DNA of 64,000 bases from Medakamo hakoo (Eukaryota > Chlorophyta > Trebouxiophyceae > Coccomyxaceae). Below are positions 27,395-36,671 of the stretch, piece by piece. Below the pieces are notes generated by a model, which worked only from the letters and a program-made list of their open reading frames with translations, was not told where the DNA came from and ran no database searches. The stretch lies in the NCBI GenBank assembly GCA_026636295.1, contig CP089456.1, positions 496,001 to 560,000 on the forward strand, written 5' to 3'. The position numbers were made by a program, and so were the translations under genes. Numbering within the stretch: the first letter of the stretch is position 1; the number at the start of each line of letters is the position of its first letter.

Positions 27395-29600
27395 TCAAGC
27401 GCCCCCACCCCCGCCGCCCCTCGCCACGATCACCCCACTGCCGGCCACCCCACCATCGCCCCACGCCACCCGGCCACCGTTGCCCGACGCCCTGTCCCCA
27501 CCGGGAGAAGAAAGCCGGGCCGTCGCCGCCAGGGCGGCCCGCTTGTCCCGCGGGTACGACCAGTGGACGAGCGTGTAGAGCGCGGCGCACGCGGTCCAGG
27601 GGAGCGCGGTCATGAGGGTCAGCGCGCGGGACAGGGCCTCCGCCTTGGGCCCGTCCAGGGCGGGGTTGCCGGACGCCGTCGCCGTGCCGTCAAAGCCAAA
27701 CCATTTTTCGGCGAGGACGCCGACGACGGGCACGGCCAGGGCCGCGACCGCCATCTCGAACGACCGGTCGAAGGAATAGATCAGCGTCCGCGCGGCGGGG
27801 GGCACAATCTCGGCAAAGATGGGGTTGTTGCACGCGGGGGCGGGCCACGCGTTGACGAGGCCGGCGAGCGCCAGGACGGCCACGTACGCGCCGACGTGGC
27901 CGGGCGCGGACCCGCCGCCGCGCGGCAGGCCGCGCAAGAACAGGAGGGTCGCGCCCATGCCCAGCACCACGGACGCCTGGCACGCCAGGATGCGGCCGTG
28001 GCGTGGGGACCAGCGCGCGGACACGTCACCGATCCAGCCGCCCAGCAGGCCGCCCGCGGCGTGGGCGGCCATGCCGACGGACACGGCGACGGACGCCCAG
28101 GCGGGCGAAATGCCGAGCAGCTGCAGGTACAGCGTCTGGAACCCCAGCGCCGCGGCGGGGATGTTGCCGACGATGCCCTGGCAGACGATGAGGACAAAGG
28201 TCGGGACGCGCAGGACGCCGCCCAGCTCGCGGGCGAAGCCGCCGCAGTCGATGGCGTCGGCGGGCGGGCGGGGTGGAGGTGGAGGCGGGGTGGGTGGTGG
28301 GCTGGCTGGCGCGACCTCTCCACCACGCCCGGGCGGGCCCAGCGGCGCCGCACCCGCCAGCAGCGCACCCCCGCTCGGGCTGGGCGCGGCGAGAGGGCTA
28401 GTCGCGAACGCGGCGGCGTCCGGGTCCAGCGGTGGCGCGCCGATGCGGATGGAGCCCGCGCGCGCGCGCGGGTCGCGCGCAAAGGCGAGCGTCCCCGCCG
28501 CGATGCCGAAGGAGACGGCGCCCAACAACAGAATGGCCAGGCGCCAGCCGTCCCAGCCGCCCGGGCGGGCGGCGCCCAGGTTGGTGGCGTACAGCCCGCC
28601 GAGGGCGGCGCCCAGCGCGGACGTGAGGTGGAGCGTGCCAAAGGCTTTGCCGCGGTCGCCCTCCGCGTACAGGTCGGCCGTCAGGGACTGGACGTTGGGC
28701 ACGATGACGGCCAGGCCCAGCCCCGTGACGGACCAGATGGCAATGCCCTGGGCCAGGGTGTGCGCGAAGGCGAAGGCCACCATGGTCGCGCCCCACAGCG
28801 TCGCGCCCGCGCCAATGACCACGGCCCGGTTCCAGTAGTGGCCCGAGAAGCCGCCGAGCGGGGAGGCGAGGGCCTGGGCCAGGGCGCGGGCCAGGGTGAG
28901 GTAGGCAATCTGGATTGGTGTGGGTGTGGTGAGGGTTGTTGGGGCGTGAGGAAGAAAGGCGGATGGGACCGGGGTGGGATGGGGATGGGGTGGGATGGGG
29001 ATGGGGTGGGATGGGACTGAAAAGAACAGAAAAGAAAAAACCCGCACCTGCGTCAGGCTCGCGTTGAACGAGGCGGCAACGAAGGCGTACACCGCGGGCA
29101 GAATGACCTCGTCCGTCCTCTCAAAGGCCATGGCCAGGTTCATCATGACCATCGTCGGCGTGCGGTGGGGCGGCTTGGTGGAAAGCAGCGACGGCGTGGG
29201 TGGCGGGTGGTCGAGGGTGGCCAGGCTGGTTCTGTGCGTGGAGAGAGAGAGGGAAAAATGTGTGAGCGGGGCGCGGAGTGTCGGGAGGCTGCCACCCCCA
29301 AACCGTTGCTCGCTACGGCATGCGCGCCATGTGGTCTGCCCGATAATGTGTGTGGAGCCGCGCCGCGACGCCTGGGTCGGTCGCGCGCAGCGTTCAATGC
29401 AACGCCGGTGCCCTTGCGGAGTGCGCGCACGAAAGCCAACACAAAAACACGCACCCGCCATTGGCCGGCCGCGGCGACGCTTCGCCGTCCGTGCCGCCGC
29501 CATCATCGCGCAGTGGCTTGCGTGAGTCTTCAGCTGCCGCGGCGGCCAGGCGGGCAGCGGACGACGAGCGCGGGAACGCGCCCGTCAGGCCGCCCCGCAT
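27395..29600 (-). CDS. MFS transporter, plant UNE2-like group
   Basis: Exons 29600-29455, 29225-29048 and 28909-27395 (phases 2 and 0) give 612 residues. Exon 1 supplies a basic/acidic cytosolic N terminus (MRGGLTGAFPRSSSAARL). The first span region VMMNLAMAFERTDEVILPAV matches the plant group typified by UNE2, where an ERAD-E motif is conserved. Further landmarks: LASPLGGFSGHYWNRAVVIG (MFS loop 2/3 signature), VPNVQSLTADLYAEGDRGKA, AHAAGGLLGGWIGDVSARWS and NNPIFAEIVPPAARTLIYSF. About 11 hydrophobic segments are visible, with a Pro-rich central loop. The substrate is unknown in the whole group. Intron 2 holds GGGAT tandem repeats (28972-29010, plus strand). Confidence 0.82.
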
Positions 29601-29791
29601 TGCCGTCGTCGCAGCAGAGGTGTTGTGCGTGCCGCCGCCGCCACCCACCCCGCCGCCGGGCTCGATGTTGAGCGGCTGAACCAAAGCCGCGACGCTGAAC
29701 CAAAGCCGCGACTGGACACGAGGTGCAGGCGCGAGTGTGTGGGAGCGCGGGACGCCTGTTTTAATAAGGAAACTCTTGTTTGCAGCGCCCG

Positions 29792-31281
29792 TCAACCCGC
29801 GCGCACCCTCTGCCGCAGCCTCGACAGCGCCATGCCCAGCACCCGCTCCCGGTCACTCGCACTCAACCCCGCCCAGTCCAATGGAGCGGACGGGTCGATG
29901 GACGGCCCGTCCCGCCCACCCACACCCTTAACCACGTTCGCCCGCGCCTCCCGCAACGCGCCCAACAACACCCACCCCACCTCGCGCCGGGCGCGCGCGA
30001 CCGCCGCCGCCCCAGCCGCCACAGCCTCCGCCCGGCGCCGGTGCCGGGCGAGTTCCGACCGTAAACGGGCGACGGTGCCCGCCCGTTTGCGGTGGGCCGC
30101 CGCCAGCGCCGCCGCCGCCGCAGCAGCGTCCGCGCCCCGGGCCCCTTTTTCTTCGTCCAGCGCCGCGCGTGCGGCCGCTTCACCCGCGGCCGCCGCGGCC
30201 GCCCGGCTGAGAGCCGCGGTGCGCTGGGCCGCCGCCACAGCCGCTGCACGGCGCGCGGCAGCCGCAGCCGCTTTTGCGTCCTCCACTTCTGCCCGCGCCG
30301 CCGCCAAGGCCGCGGTTGCTTCAGCGCACCGCGCGTCGGCCGCGCGCAGCTCGGCCGTCAGGGCCACGCCCGCGTCCAGGCGGAGGAGGCGGGCAGCGAG
30401 CGCGGCCGGGATTTGAAGGGAGCTGGCGGAAGGAGGGATAGGCGTGGTGGTGGCGGCGGCCGGTGGAGTAGGCGGCTGCGACGCCGGAACGGAGAGGGGA
30501 GGCGCCCCGGCGGCGTGCATGAGAGGTGGAGGCGGAGGGAGCGCTGCGGCGGCGACGGCGGCGACCTTGGCCGGCGACGGCTTTCCCTCAGGCTTGGAAG
30601 CCTGAGGGCCCGGCCTGGTCAGGTGCGCTGCACTGGACGCCGCAGCTGCCGCCGCCGCCGCCGCTCCCCATTCGGCCGCTAAAGGGTGGACGGCCGCAGC
30701 GAGCGCCGCCCGCAGCGCTGCCGCTTCGCCCCTTAACTCCGCCTCCACCGCCGCCGCCCGGGCCCGCTCGCCGTTTAAATCAGCTTGCAGGGCTGACAGT
30801 GCCGCATCCGCCGCCGCAGCTGCGTCCGCGCCCGCGACTCGCAACGCGTCGCCCTCCGCGTCCGACGCCGCCAAGCGCCGGCGCAGCAGCGCGCCCGCCG
30901 CGCGCGCGTCCGCCACCAGCCCGGCCGCCACCTCCGCCGCCGCCCGGGCCCGGTCCACGTCCGCGGCGTGGGCGGCCCGGGCGGACGCCAGGTCGTCTTG
31001 CACGCGGGCCAGCCTGTGAAGTTGGGAGCGGGCGGGCGGGTGAGGCGTGGCGCGGCGTGAGAGGGAGGGAGGGGGGGGGGGGGGGGGGGGCGAGAGGCCG
31101 TTGCCCTTCCCCGGCCGGGCGCGGGCGGGCCGGCGGGCCGCGGGTCAAAACGCAACTCGGCCGCCAGGACGGCCGCGTCCGGGCGAGGGGGTCCAGCGAG
31201 TACGGGCGAGGACGGCGTGGACGCAGTCCCACCTCCCGCTTTGGGCGAGGCCGGCCGCGGGCGGGCGGGCTTGGGCGGCAT
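29792..31281 (-). CDS. Ala-rich coiled-coil protein, unidentified
   Basis: Exons 31281-31157 and 31013-29792 join in phase 2 (donor GTTGCG) giving 448 residues. The N terminus MPPKPARPRPASPKAGGG is basic and Pro-rich, followed by two long alanine-rich heptad regions (for example ARVQDDLASARAAHAADVDR and RRAAAVAAAQRTAALSRAAA) separated by a Pro-rich linker. The C-terminal 75 residues differ: EVGWVLLGALREARANVVKG, then LSASDRERVLGMALSRLRQR, a possible folded domain. Coiled coils are typical of cytoskeletal or basal-body proteins but the family is not recognised. A run of 20 G (31071-31090) lies in the intron, read on the plus strand. It is divergent from the ABM-domain gene (149 bp). Confidence 0.6.
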
Positions 31282-31430
31282 GTGGACGGGGAGGGAGGCG
31301 CTTGGTGGTGGTGGCGGGCGCGGGCGAGGGCTGGCCAGAGTGGATGAGGTCGGGGTCGGGCGACGGCGCGCCCCAACACTCTTCCGCTTTTTTTCTTTCC
31401 GTTTCCGCAACCACGCGCGCCGTCTTCCCG

Positions 31431-32255
31431 ATGAGTGCCGCCGCCCCAACCTCGTCGGCGAGAGGTGCAGGCGCTCACTCGTCGTCCACCAGCCGGTCGG
31501 CTGCCGTCCCCGCCGTGGCGCGCCCATTGGTGCCGCCCATGCGCCGGCCGTCGGCGCCGGCCATGCCTTGCACACGCCCGCACACGGCCCGCCTGCCTCC
31601 ACCCTGCGCCGTCAAGCGAGGCGCCCCCCGCCACATCGTCTGTTCCAAGACACTCATTGCCAAGGAAGGGTGTGAAGACCGCGTCAACGAGCTGTGCGCG
31701 GAAATGATGGCTGCGCTCGCGCCGCCGCCGTCCGGCCCGCCCACCCGCCGCGGCGTGCTGGACGCCCGCCTCATGGTCGACGCCGCCAACCCGCGGACGT
31801 ACCACTTGTGGGAGCGGTACGACTGCAACCGGACGCTGGGCGAAGTGAACGCGGGCGAACCGTACGTGGCGTTCATGAAGGAGGTGGTGCCCCTGCTGGA
31901 AGGCCCCGTCGGCATGGCGCTGTACGAGTGGCGGGACGGCCAGCTGGGCGCGCTGGCTGTGCAGGGCGGGCCAAAAGGCGAGGGCGGCCTGGACGACGCG
32001 GCGGGCGGCCAGGGCATGGCCGGCGGGGCGGGCATGAAGCAGACGAGCGCGGGCGTGGACCTCGGAAACCTCGCGAGGGGCGACGAGGGCGACAGTTTCG
32101 GCATGGGGGGCGGCGCCGGAAGGGCGGACGGGGACGCCGCGCCCTCGCCGGCTAAGAAGCCGGCGGGCCCGGCCGACCCGGGCGCCATGCTCAAAGAGAT
32201 GGCGGAAAACTTCGAGAAGACGATGAAGAGCTTTAAATTTCCGTGGGAGGCGTGA
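31431..32255 (+). CDS. ABM-domain protein with unusual C-terminal extension
   Basis: A single exon of 274 residues. The first ~75 residues are Ser/Ala/Arg/Pro-rich without acidic residues (MSAAAPTSSARGAG), typical of plastid targeting. An antibiotic-biosynthesis-monooxygenase-like ferredoxin fold follows: RHIVCSKTLIAKEGCEDRVN, ARLMVDAANPRTYHLWERYD and AGEPYVAFMKEVVPLLEGPV. The strand-helix order and the Y-x-L-W-E-R-Y core support the assignment. The C-terminal ~100 residues are Gly/Ala-rich, ending in an amphipathic helix PGAMLKEMAENFEKTMKSFK followed by FPWEA. ABM proteins range from monooxygenases to heme-degrading enzymes; the activity here cannot be read. It converges on sulfiredoxin (84 bp). 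Confidence 0.68.
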   Translation: MSAAAPTSSARGAGAHSSSTSRSAAVPAVARPLVPPMRRPSAPAMPCTRPHTARLPPPCAVKRGAPRHIVCSKTLIAKEGCEDRVNELCAEMMAALAPPPSGPPTRRGVLDARLMVDAANPRTYHLWERYDCNRTLGEVNAGEPYVAFMKEVVPLLEGPVGMALYEWRDGQLGALAVQGGPKGEGGLDDAAGGQGMAGGAGMKQTSAGVDLGNLARGDEGDSFGMGGGAGRADGDAAPSPAKKPAGPADPGAMLKEMAENFEKTMKSFKFPWEA

Positions 32256-32339
32256 GTGTGTGATCCGACGTTTTACCATCCATGTGTGTGTTCTACACTG
32301 CCTCGCACCATCAGTCCATCCCACCCGCGCCGCGGCCCG

Positions 32340-32843
32340 TCACGCCAGGTGCATCCGCAGTGTCGCCGCACTCACGACGCGCACCCGGCACATGATCGTC
32401 TCCCGGCCCAGTTTCTGGTGGGCTTCAAACCGGTGGCAGCCAGAGAAGCCGTAAAAGGCAAACGCCGCGTCGTCGTCGCCGTCGCCCACACGCACCGTCA
32501 GGACGTCGATCGGTTCCCGCAGGCCGTGCTCTGCGATGGACGCCATGAGGGCCGCGACCTTGTCGGCGTCATTGGACCGTGACTTGCCCAGCGGGCGGCG
32601 GATGGAGGCGACGGGCAGCTCGCGGACGACGCCGCCCGTGGGTGTGCGCGGGCGGCGGACAGCGGTGGGCGATGGTTGGGGTGGCCGCTGCGCGGCCGGC
32701 GTGTGCGTGTGCGTCGCCGTCGGCGTCCAACCGTACGCCGCGTCGGCCGCGTCGCCCGGTGAGAGCTGGGTGGCGTGGACGACTGTTGGCCGACCTGCTG
32801 GCCGCGGCGCCAGCCGCCGCGGCGGGAGCAGGGCGCGGCGCAT
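32340..32843 (-). CDS. SRX1: Sulfiredoxin
   Basis: Sulfiredoxin repairs over-oxidised 2-Cys peroxiredoxins in an ATP-dependent reaction. A single exon gives 167 residues. The catalytic core is clear: ELPVASIRRPLGKSRSND, VAALMASIAEHGLREPIDVL and YGFSGCHRFEAHQKLGRETI, with the active cysteine in FSGCHR. The C terminus ends LRMHLA. The N-terminal ~35 residues (MRRALLPPRRLAPRPAGRP) are strongly basic and fit a plastid or mitochondrial signal, followed by a Thr/Pro/Arg-rich linker of about 30 residues that is longer than usual. The start ATG at 32843 is the only convincing one. It faces an unidentified gene across a 69-bp gap. Confidence 0.93.
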   Translation of the reverse strand: MRRALLPPRRLAPRPAGRPTVVHATQLSPGDAADAAYGWTPTATHTHTPAAQRPPQPSPTAVRRPRTPTGGVVRELPVASIRRPLGKSRSNDADKVAALMASIAEHGLREPIDVLTVRVGDGDDDAAFAFYGFSGCHRFEAHQKLGRETIMCRVRVVSAATLRMHLA

Positions 32844-32912
32844 GGAGCAGGACGGAAGCGCGCGTCTGGAGAACGCGGTCGACGCTCGCACACTACACCC
32901 TTTTTTTTTCCA
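32844..32912. promoter_or_regulatory. Shortest divergent gap in the window (69 bp)
   Basis: The start codons of sulfiredoxin (minus) and an unidentified gene (plus) are 69 bp apart. A T9 run lies at 32901-32909 directly before the plus-strand start. If both models are right the two genes have minimal or overlapping 5' UTRs. Confidence 0.45.
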
Positions 32913-33575
32913 ATGCCTCCGCGAGAGAAGTTCCAGGACGCCAACGCCCTGGCGGAGCTGTCGCGGTCTCTCCGCGCAGCTGCGGCGGCGGGTCAGCCAG
33001 CCACGACGAGCGGGCGAGAACGGGTGGGGCCGGCGCCGGCGCAGCCCGTCCCTCGCCCGCCGCCAAAGCTGGCCGCCAACCCGGCCCCACCACCAGTGGA
33101 GCAGGCGGAGGCGCGCAAGCCCAAACGCCGGGCCAGCCCGGCACCACAGCCGGTCGCTCACACACCACCGCCGGATTGGCCGTCTGACATCGCCTCTTTC
33201 ATCGACTCCCAGCTCCTTCCGGCCGGCGACGACGCGCAGGCCCTGTCCGCCGCCCTGGCCGCGCTCGACGCCCGCCTCGCGGCCACGGCCTGCCCGCCCG
33301 CCATTGTGGACGCGCTCGCCCGCGCTCAGGCGCTCCTAGCACGAGCCACGCCGCCTGCGATCCCGCACGTCGCTGCCCAGGCGGCAGCAGACCTCGTCGC
33401 AGCAGCGGCGGCCGTCACCGCCGCGCCCGACGTGCAGGCCCCTTCGCCTCCCGCGTCCAGCTTGGCCGCCCACGCGGCCGCGTTCGAGGACAGCATCGAG
33501 AAACTGCGGGTGGCGGGTGGAGCGGACCCCGTGCTGCTGCGGGCAGCGCTGACTAGCATTGTGGAGGGGGTGTAG
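32913..33575 (+). CDS. Unidentified Ala/Pro-rich protein, 220 residues
   Basis: A single exon begins MPPREKFQDANALAELSRSL, a charged amphipathic helix, then a Pro-rich basic linker (RKPKRRASPAPQPVAH). From about residue 90 a helical region follows: DWPSDIASFIDSQLLPAGDD, ALAALDARLAATACPPAIVD and, at the C terminus, FEDSIEKLRVAGGADPVLLR. The residue variety of these helices suggests a folded domain rather than random GC-rich translation. No family recognised; small kinetochore, Mediator or coiled-coil subunits have similar composition. It is followed in the same direction, 116 bp later, by another Ala-rich coiled-coil gene. Confidence 0.55.
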   Translation: MPPREKFQDANALAELSRSLRAAAAAGQPATTSGRERVGPAPAQPVPRPPPKLAANPAPPPVEQAEARKPKRRASPAPQPVAHTPPPDWPSDIASFIDSQLLPAGDDAQALSAALAALDARLAATACPPAIVDALARAQALLARATPPAIPHVAAQAAADLVAAAAAVTAAPDVQAPSPPASSLAAHAAAFEDSIEKLRVAGGADPVLLRAALTSIVEGV

Positions 33576-33691
33576 GGTTGTAGAGTAGCGACGGAGGATG
33601 GGAACACCCCATCGCCTTCCCATGCCACCCACCCACACTCCCCTCCAAAACTGCCGCCCCCACACTCTCCCTCCCGGCGCGCCCGCCCACG

Positions 33692-34396
33692 ATGCTGCGC
33701 TCACCCTCCCTGACCAGCCTGACACTGTCCGCCGAACCGTCAACCACGCCCGCCCTGCCGTCCGGCTTTGGGCCTCCCCCGCCACCGCCCGCCGACGCGG
33801 CGCCAGCGTCCCCAGCCCCGACCTCGCCATCCGACCTCGCAGCCCTGAGCGACGACGGCGACGACGGCTGCCTGTCGGACGAGGACAACCGGGGGCCGCC
33901 GAGCTGCTTTGACGGCAGCGGGTGGCCTACGTGCGGCTGCGGGTCGGACGCCCTGGCGGCCCTGGCCGGGCTGGCGAACGCCGCCGAACCTGAAAACTCG
34001 TCTCCCATCGCTGCCGCGGCCGCGGCGGTGACACGGGCCGCCGCCGCGGCAGCGCAGGCGTCCGCCCGCGCCGCCCTGGCCGACGCCGCCACGGCCAAGT
34101 GGCGCGCCCGCGCCAAGCTCGCGGAAGCAGAGGCGAAAGCGGCGGTTGATGCGGCCGCGTGTGAGCGCGCTGCCGCGGCAGCGGCCGTCGCAGCCGCGCG
34201 CGCTGAGGCCGCGTCCGCCCGCGCGGTGGGCGCGGCCGACGCCGAATCTCGGGCGGCGTTGGCAGCCACTGCAACATCGTCCGCGCACGCTGCTGCGCTG
34301 GCCAAAGCCACGGCGCGCGGCGACCGATACAAGGCCGCCGCCGCGGCCGCGCGGTCCCAGCTGGCCCGCGCGCGTGCGGCGTCGGGGTTGAGTTGA
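33692..34396 (+). CDS. Unidentified Ala-rich coiled-coil protein, 234 residues
   Basis: A single exon. The N-terminal 85 residues are disordered and acidic (LAALSDDGDDGCLSDEDNRG) with a Cys pair (PTCGCGS). The C-terminal ~130 residues form one uninterrupted Ala-rich helix (for example AKWRARAKLAEAEAKAAVDA), lacking proline and predicted to coil. It ends RAASGLS. The helix composition resembles that of the 448-residue coiled-coil protein 2.4 kb upstream, though I see no direct sequence repeat. No family recognised. Confidence 0.55.
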   Translation: MLRSPSLTSLTLSAEPSTTPALPSGFGPPPPPPADAAPASPAPTSPSDLAALSDDGDDGCLSDEDNRGPPSCFDGSGWPTCGCGSDALAALAGLANAAEPENSSPIAAAAAAVTRAAAAAAQASARAALADAATAKWRARAKLAEAEAKAAVDAAACERAAAAAAVAAARAEAASARAVGAADAESRAALAATATSSAHAAALAKATARGDRYKAAAAAARSQLARARAASGLS

Positions 34397-34961
34397 GGGT
34401 TTTGTGAAGGCGCGACGACGACGGGCCGCTTTCCCAGCTGAGAGAAAAAAAGGAGGGACATTTACACACGGGCGGGAACAATAAAAGGAAGGAGAAAAGG
34501 AGGGAGGGGCGGCGGGCGGGTGAAACGCAGCGCACCAGCACCCACGCACGACCCCCTTCTCTCCATTTTCTCCACCCATTTTATTTCTTTTTCTCTTTAA
34601 GCTGGGAGCGCGCCACGAGGGCGGGGAACAGGGGGGTTGAATGCAGCCCACCCACCCCCGCCAACTCCTCACACCACCCCCAGCCCGCTCGTGTTTGCTT
34701 CGTACGTAAAGGACGCAAAAAAAAGTTCGGTTTGCTGGTTGGGCCGGGTGGGACGAGAGGGGGAGCCGCTGCCCCGTGTTTTGGACGGGCGTGGCAGGCG
34801 GGCGGGTGCGGGGCGGGTGGGCGTGCAGACAGACGCACACCCCTCCCGCCCCGACACGCCGCCGCCCCACCCCCGGCACAACGGGCAGGCGTGCCCTCCC
34901 CCTCCATCCCTCACCACGCGTGTGTCACGCCCCCCAGCCCCGCTCAAAGCCCGCTCAACGC
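34397..34961. other. Longest convergent gap, no gene seen
   Basis: This 565-bp gap lies between the stop of the Ala-rich gene and the stop of the secreted Lys-rich gene. It has purine-rich blocks (AAGGAAGGAGAAAAGGAGGG at 34488-34507), a pyrimidine-rich AT patch (34560-34600) and an A8 run near 34718. I found no coding segment or tRNA-like structure. It probably holds long 3' UTRs. Confidence 0.45.
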
Positions 34962-35706
34962 TCAGTTGGGGCGGAAGGGGATCAGCTGGGACGGGTTGGC
35001 GGGCATGGACGACGTCGCGACGGGCGCGGCGGGGGCCTGCGTCGGGGCGGGCTCGGCGGCCTTGGGCTCCGGGGCGGGCGGGGCGGGCGCCTGCGTGGGC
35101 GCGGGCGGGGGCGGGGCCGGGGCGGCGTCGGCCTCGGCCGCCGCCGCGGGCGCGGCCGCGCCGCCGCCGCAGCCCTCGCCGCCGTGCTTCTTGCCGCACT
35201 TGTGCGCCTTCGGGGCCTTGGGCGCCTTGGGGGCCTTGACCTTCTTGACCTTCATGTGCTTCTTGCCGACGGCCTCGCCGGCCTCGCCGTCCATGACCTT
35301 GGGGGCCTTGACCTTGTGGACCTTGGCGGCCTTGACCTTCTTGACCTTCTGCGGTGGGCGCGTGTGTGGAGAGGGGACGTGGGGTGGTGGTGTGTTGCGT
35401 GAGCGCGCGCGCCAGCCTGGATGAGAGGGGCCGACACCCCCACGCCCGCTGCTGTCCCTCCTCGCCACCTCTCCTCCTGCCTCACCATGACGGCCTCGCC
35501 GGCCTCGCCGTCGCCTTTGTGCTTGCCGGACAGGGTCTGGAGTGTGTGTGCGTGTGTGTGAGGTGTGGGTGGGTGTGAGATGGGAATGAAAGGTTGGCGC
35601 GGCCCGCTGTGTTTTTCCTGTCCCATCATCAAAAACGCACCCGGGCCTGGGCCATGGTCACGCACAGCAGGGCGACCAGGACGAGGAACAGGGCGGCGAA
35701 ACGCAT
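34962..35706 (-). CDS. Secreted Lys/Ala-rich protein with KVKK repeats
   Basis: Three exons, 35706-35641, 35536-35486 and 35348-34962, all phase 0, give 167 residues. Exon 1 is a textbook signal peptide, MRFAALFLVLVALLCVTMAQ followed by AR. Exon 2 encodes TLSGKHKGDGEAGEAVM. Exon 3 starts with lysine repeats: KVKKVKAAKVHKVKAPKVMD, then GEAGEAVGKKHMKVKKVKAP, KAPKAPKAHK and a CGKKHGGEGCGGG element. The unit DGEAGEAV occurs twice, split between exons 2 and 3, so exon duplication is plausible. The C-terminal half is Ala/Pro-rich (APTQAPAP repeats), like algal wall or matrix glycoproteins. The alternating Lys suggests binding to acidic polymers. No family recognised. Introns are pyrimidine-rich at their 3' ends. 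Confidence 0.72.
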
Positions 35707-35740
35707 GTTGGCTGGTGGTGGGTGGTGGGTGGGTGGAAGG

Positions 35741-36254
35741 CTAGGGGAAGGCTGTGGTGTGTTGAAGGCGGGGACGGTGTGTGTGAGTGTTGGGTCGTTT
35801 TTTGCGACGCCCCCCCCGACCCCGCGGGGTCGACACCCTGGCTCGACACCGCGCTCGCATCTTTTTCGGTCGGCTGGGCCGGCGCGCCGCGGCCGTCTGC
35901 TGCGCCTTTCAACGCTTTCAACTCCGCCAACTGGTTGTCAGCAACCCGGTAGTGATGCTTGACGAGTGACCGCAAGGCGCTGCCCGGTCGCGGACCGGCC
36001 AATTGCGCGGACAGCAGCACCAGAAATAGAAACGTGGTGCCTGCTGCGTCGAGCGCGCACGCCCCGACGCTGTCATGGTTTTGCAGGACCGCCGCGGCGC
36101 GCACTGGGCGTCCGCGGGCCTGCACATCCCCACGACGCCTTGCAACGCGTCTCCGCCACACGATGGCGGGGATGGTTGGACAGGGCAGGGACCGGCCCGC
36201 CCGCGGGGAGCCGGTTGGCTAGGCCGCGCGCACCGCAAAGCTGGCCTCGCGCAT
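35741..36254 (-). CDS. Small single-span membrane protein, unidentified
   Basis: I assemble three exons, 36254-36234 (7 codons), 36119-35837 and 35751-35741 (11 bases including the stop), giving 104 residues; all phases agree and sites are GTGCGC/TGCAG and GTGTCG/CACAG. The central exon is the solid part: RGRPVRAAAVLQNHDSVGA, a membrane span (TTFLFLVLLSAQLAG), then LRSLVKHHYRVADNQLAELK, a charged helix. The arrangement of a span followed by a long helix recalls the last part of BAP31-like ER proteins, but only faintly. The 11-base terminal exon is provisional. Without it the frame would run into the next gene. The ATG of that gene is 34 bp further on. Confidence 0.38.
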
Positions 36255-36671
36255 GTGGTACACGCCGCCGCCGCAATGCCGGCCTTCCCGCGCTTTCGCT
36301 CGCTCGCCTTACCCCCAGGCACACGCTGGATGGCATGTGCAAGGCATCCGACGAGTGTGCGGGGTGGGGGAGGGGGGTCGCGCCTGCCTGGCGGGCCCGG
36401 GAGATCACGCGTGCGCGCCCGCCCCGACACCAAAAGCCAGAAACCACAAGCCCTTGACGCACCTAGGAGGCAGAGAGAATGGCAGAGTGAGGGGCATGTC
36501 TCCAACGCGTTTCCAACACTTCACACACCTCGCCAGGCTGGCACCCTCCCTCTGCGGCAAGGCCCCCCCCTCCTCGCCCACCCGCACCTGGCAAGGCTCA
36601 ACGCCCACCCTCCCCCCCTGCCTCTCCCCCCTTTACCACAACCCGCCCGCTCGCGCGCGCCCACCCTCCCA
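36255..36671. other. Gap between tandem minus-strand genes, no gene seen
   Basis: This 417-bp gap is pyrimidine-rich on the plus strand near 36541-36640, with C8 and C6 runs. Short splice-like signals occur on the minus strand (for example CTCCTAG at 36463 and GGTAAGG at 36312), so extra upstream exons of the 104-residue gene are possible. None could be supported. Confidence 0.4.

Noticed and set aside
29207-29506. N-terminal extension of the MFS frame up to 29506 as one exon
   Set aside because: The continuous frame gives Cys/Arg-rich sequence unlike the family; splicing 29455 to 29225 in matching phase gives a better N terminus.
36073-36462. A 129-codon minus-strand frame in the gap after the FOP gene
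   Set aside because: Composition is like non-coding GC-rich DNA and it conflicts with the better supported 104-residue model.
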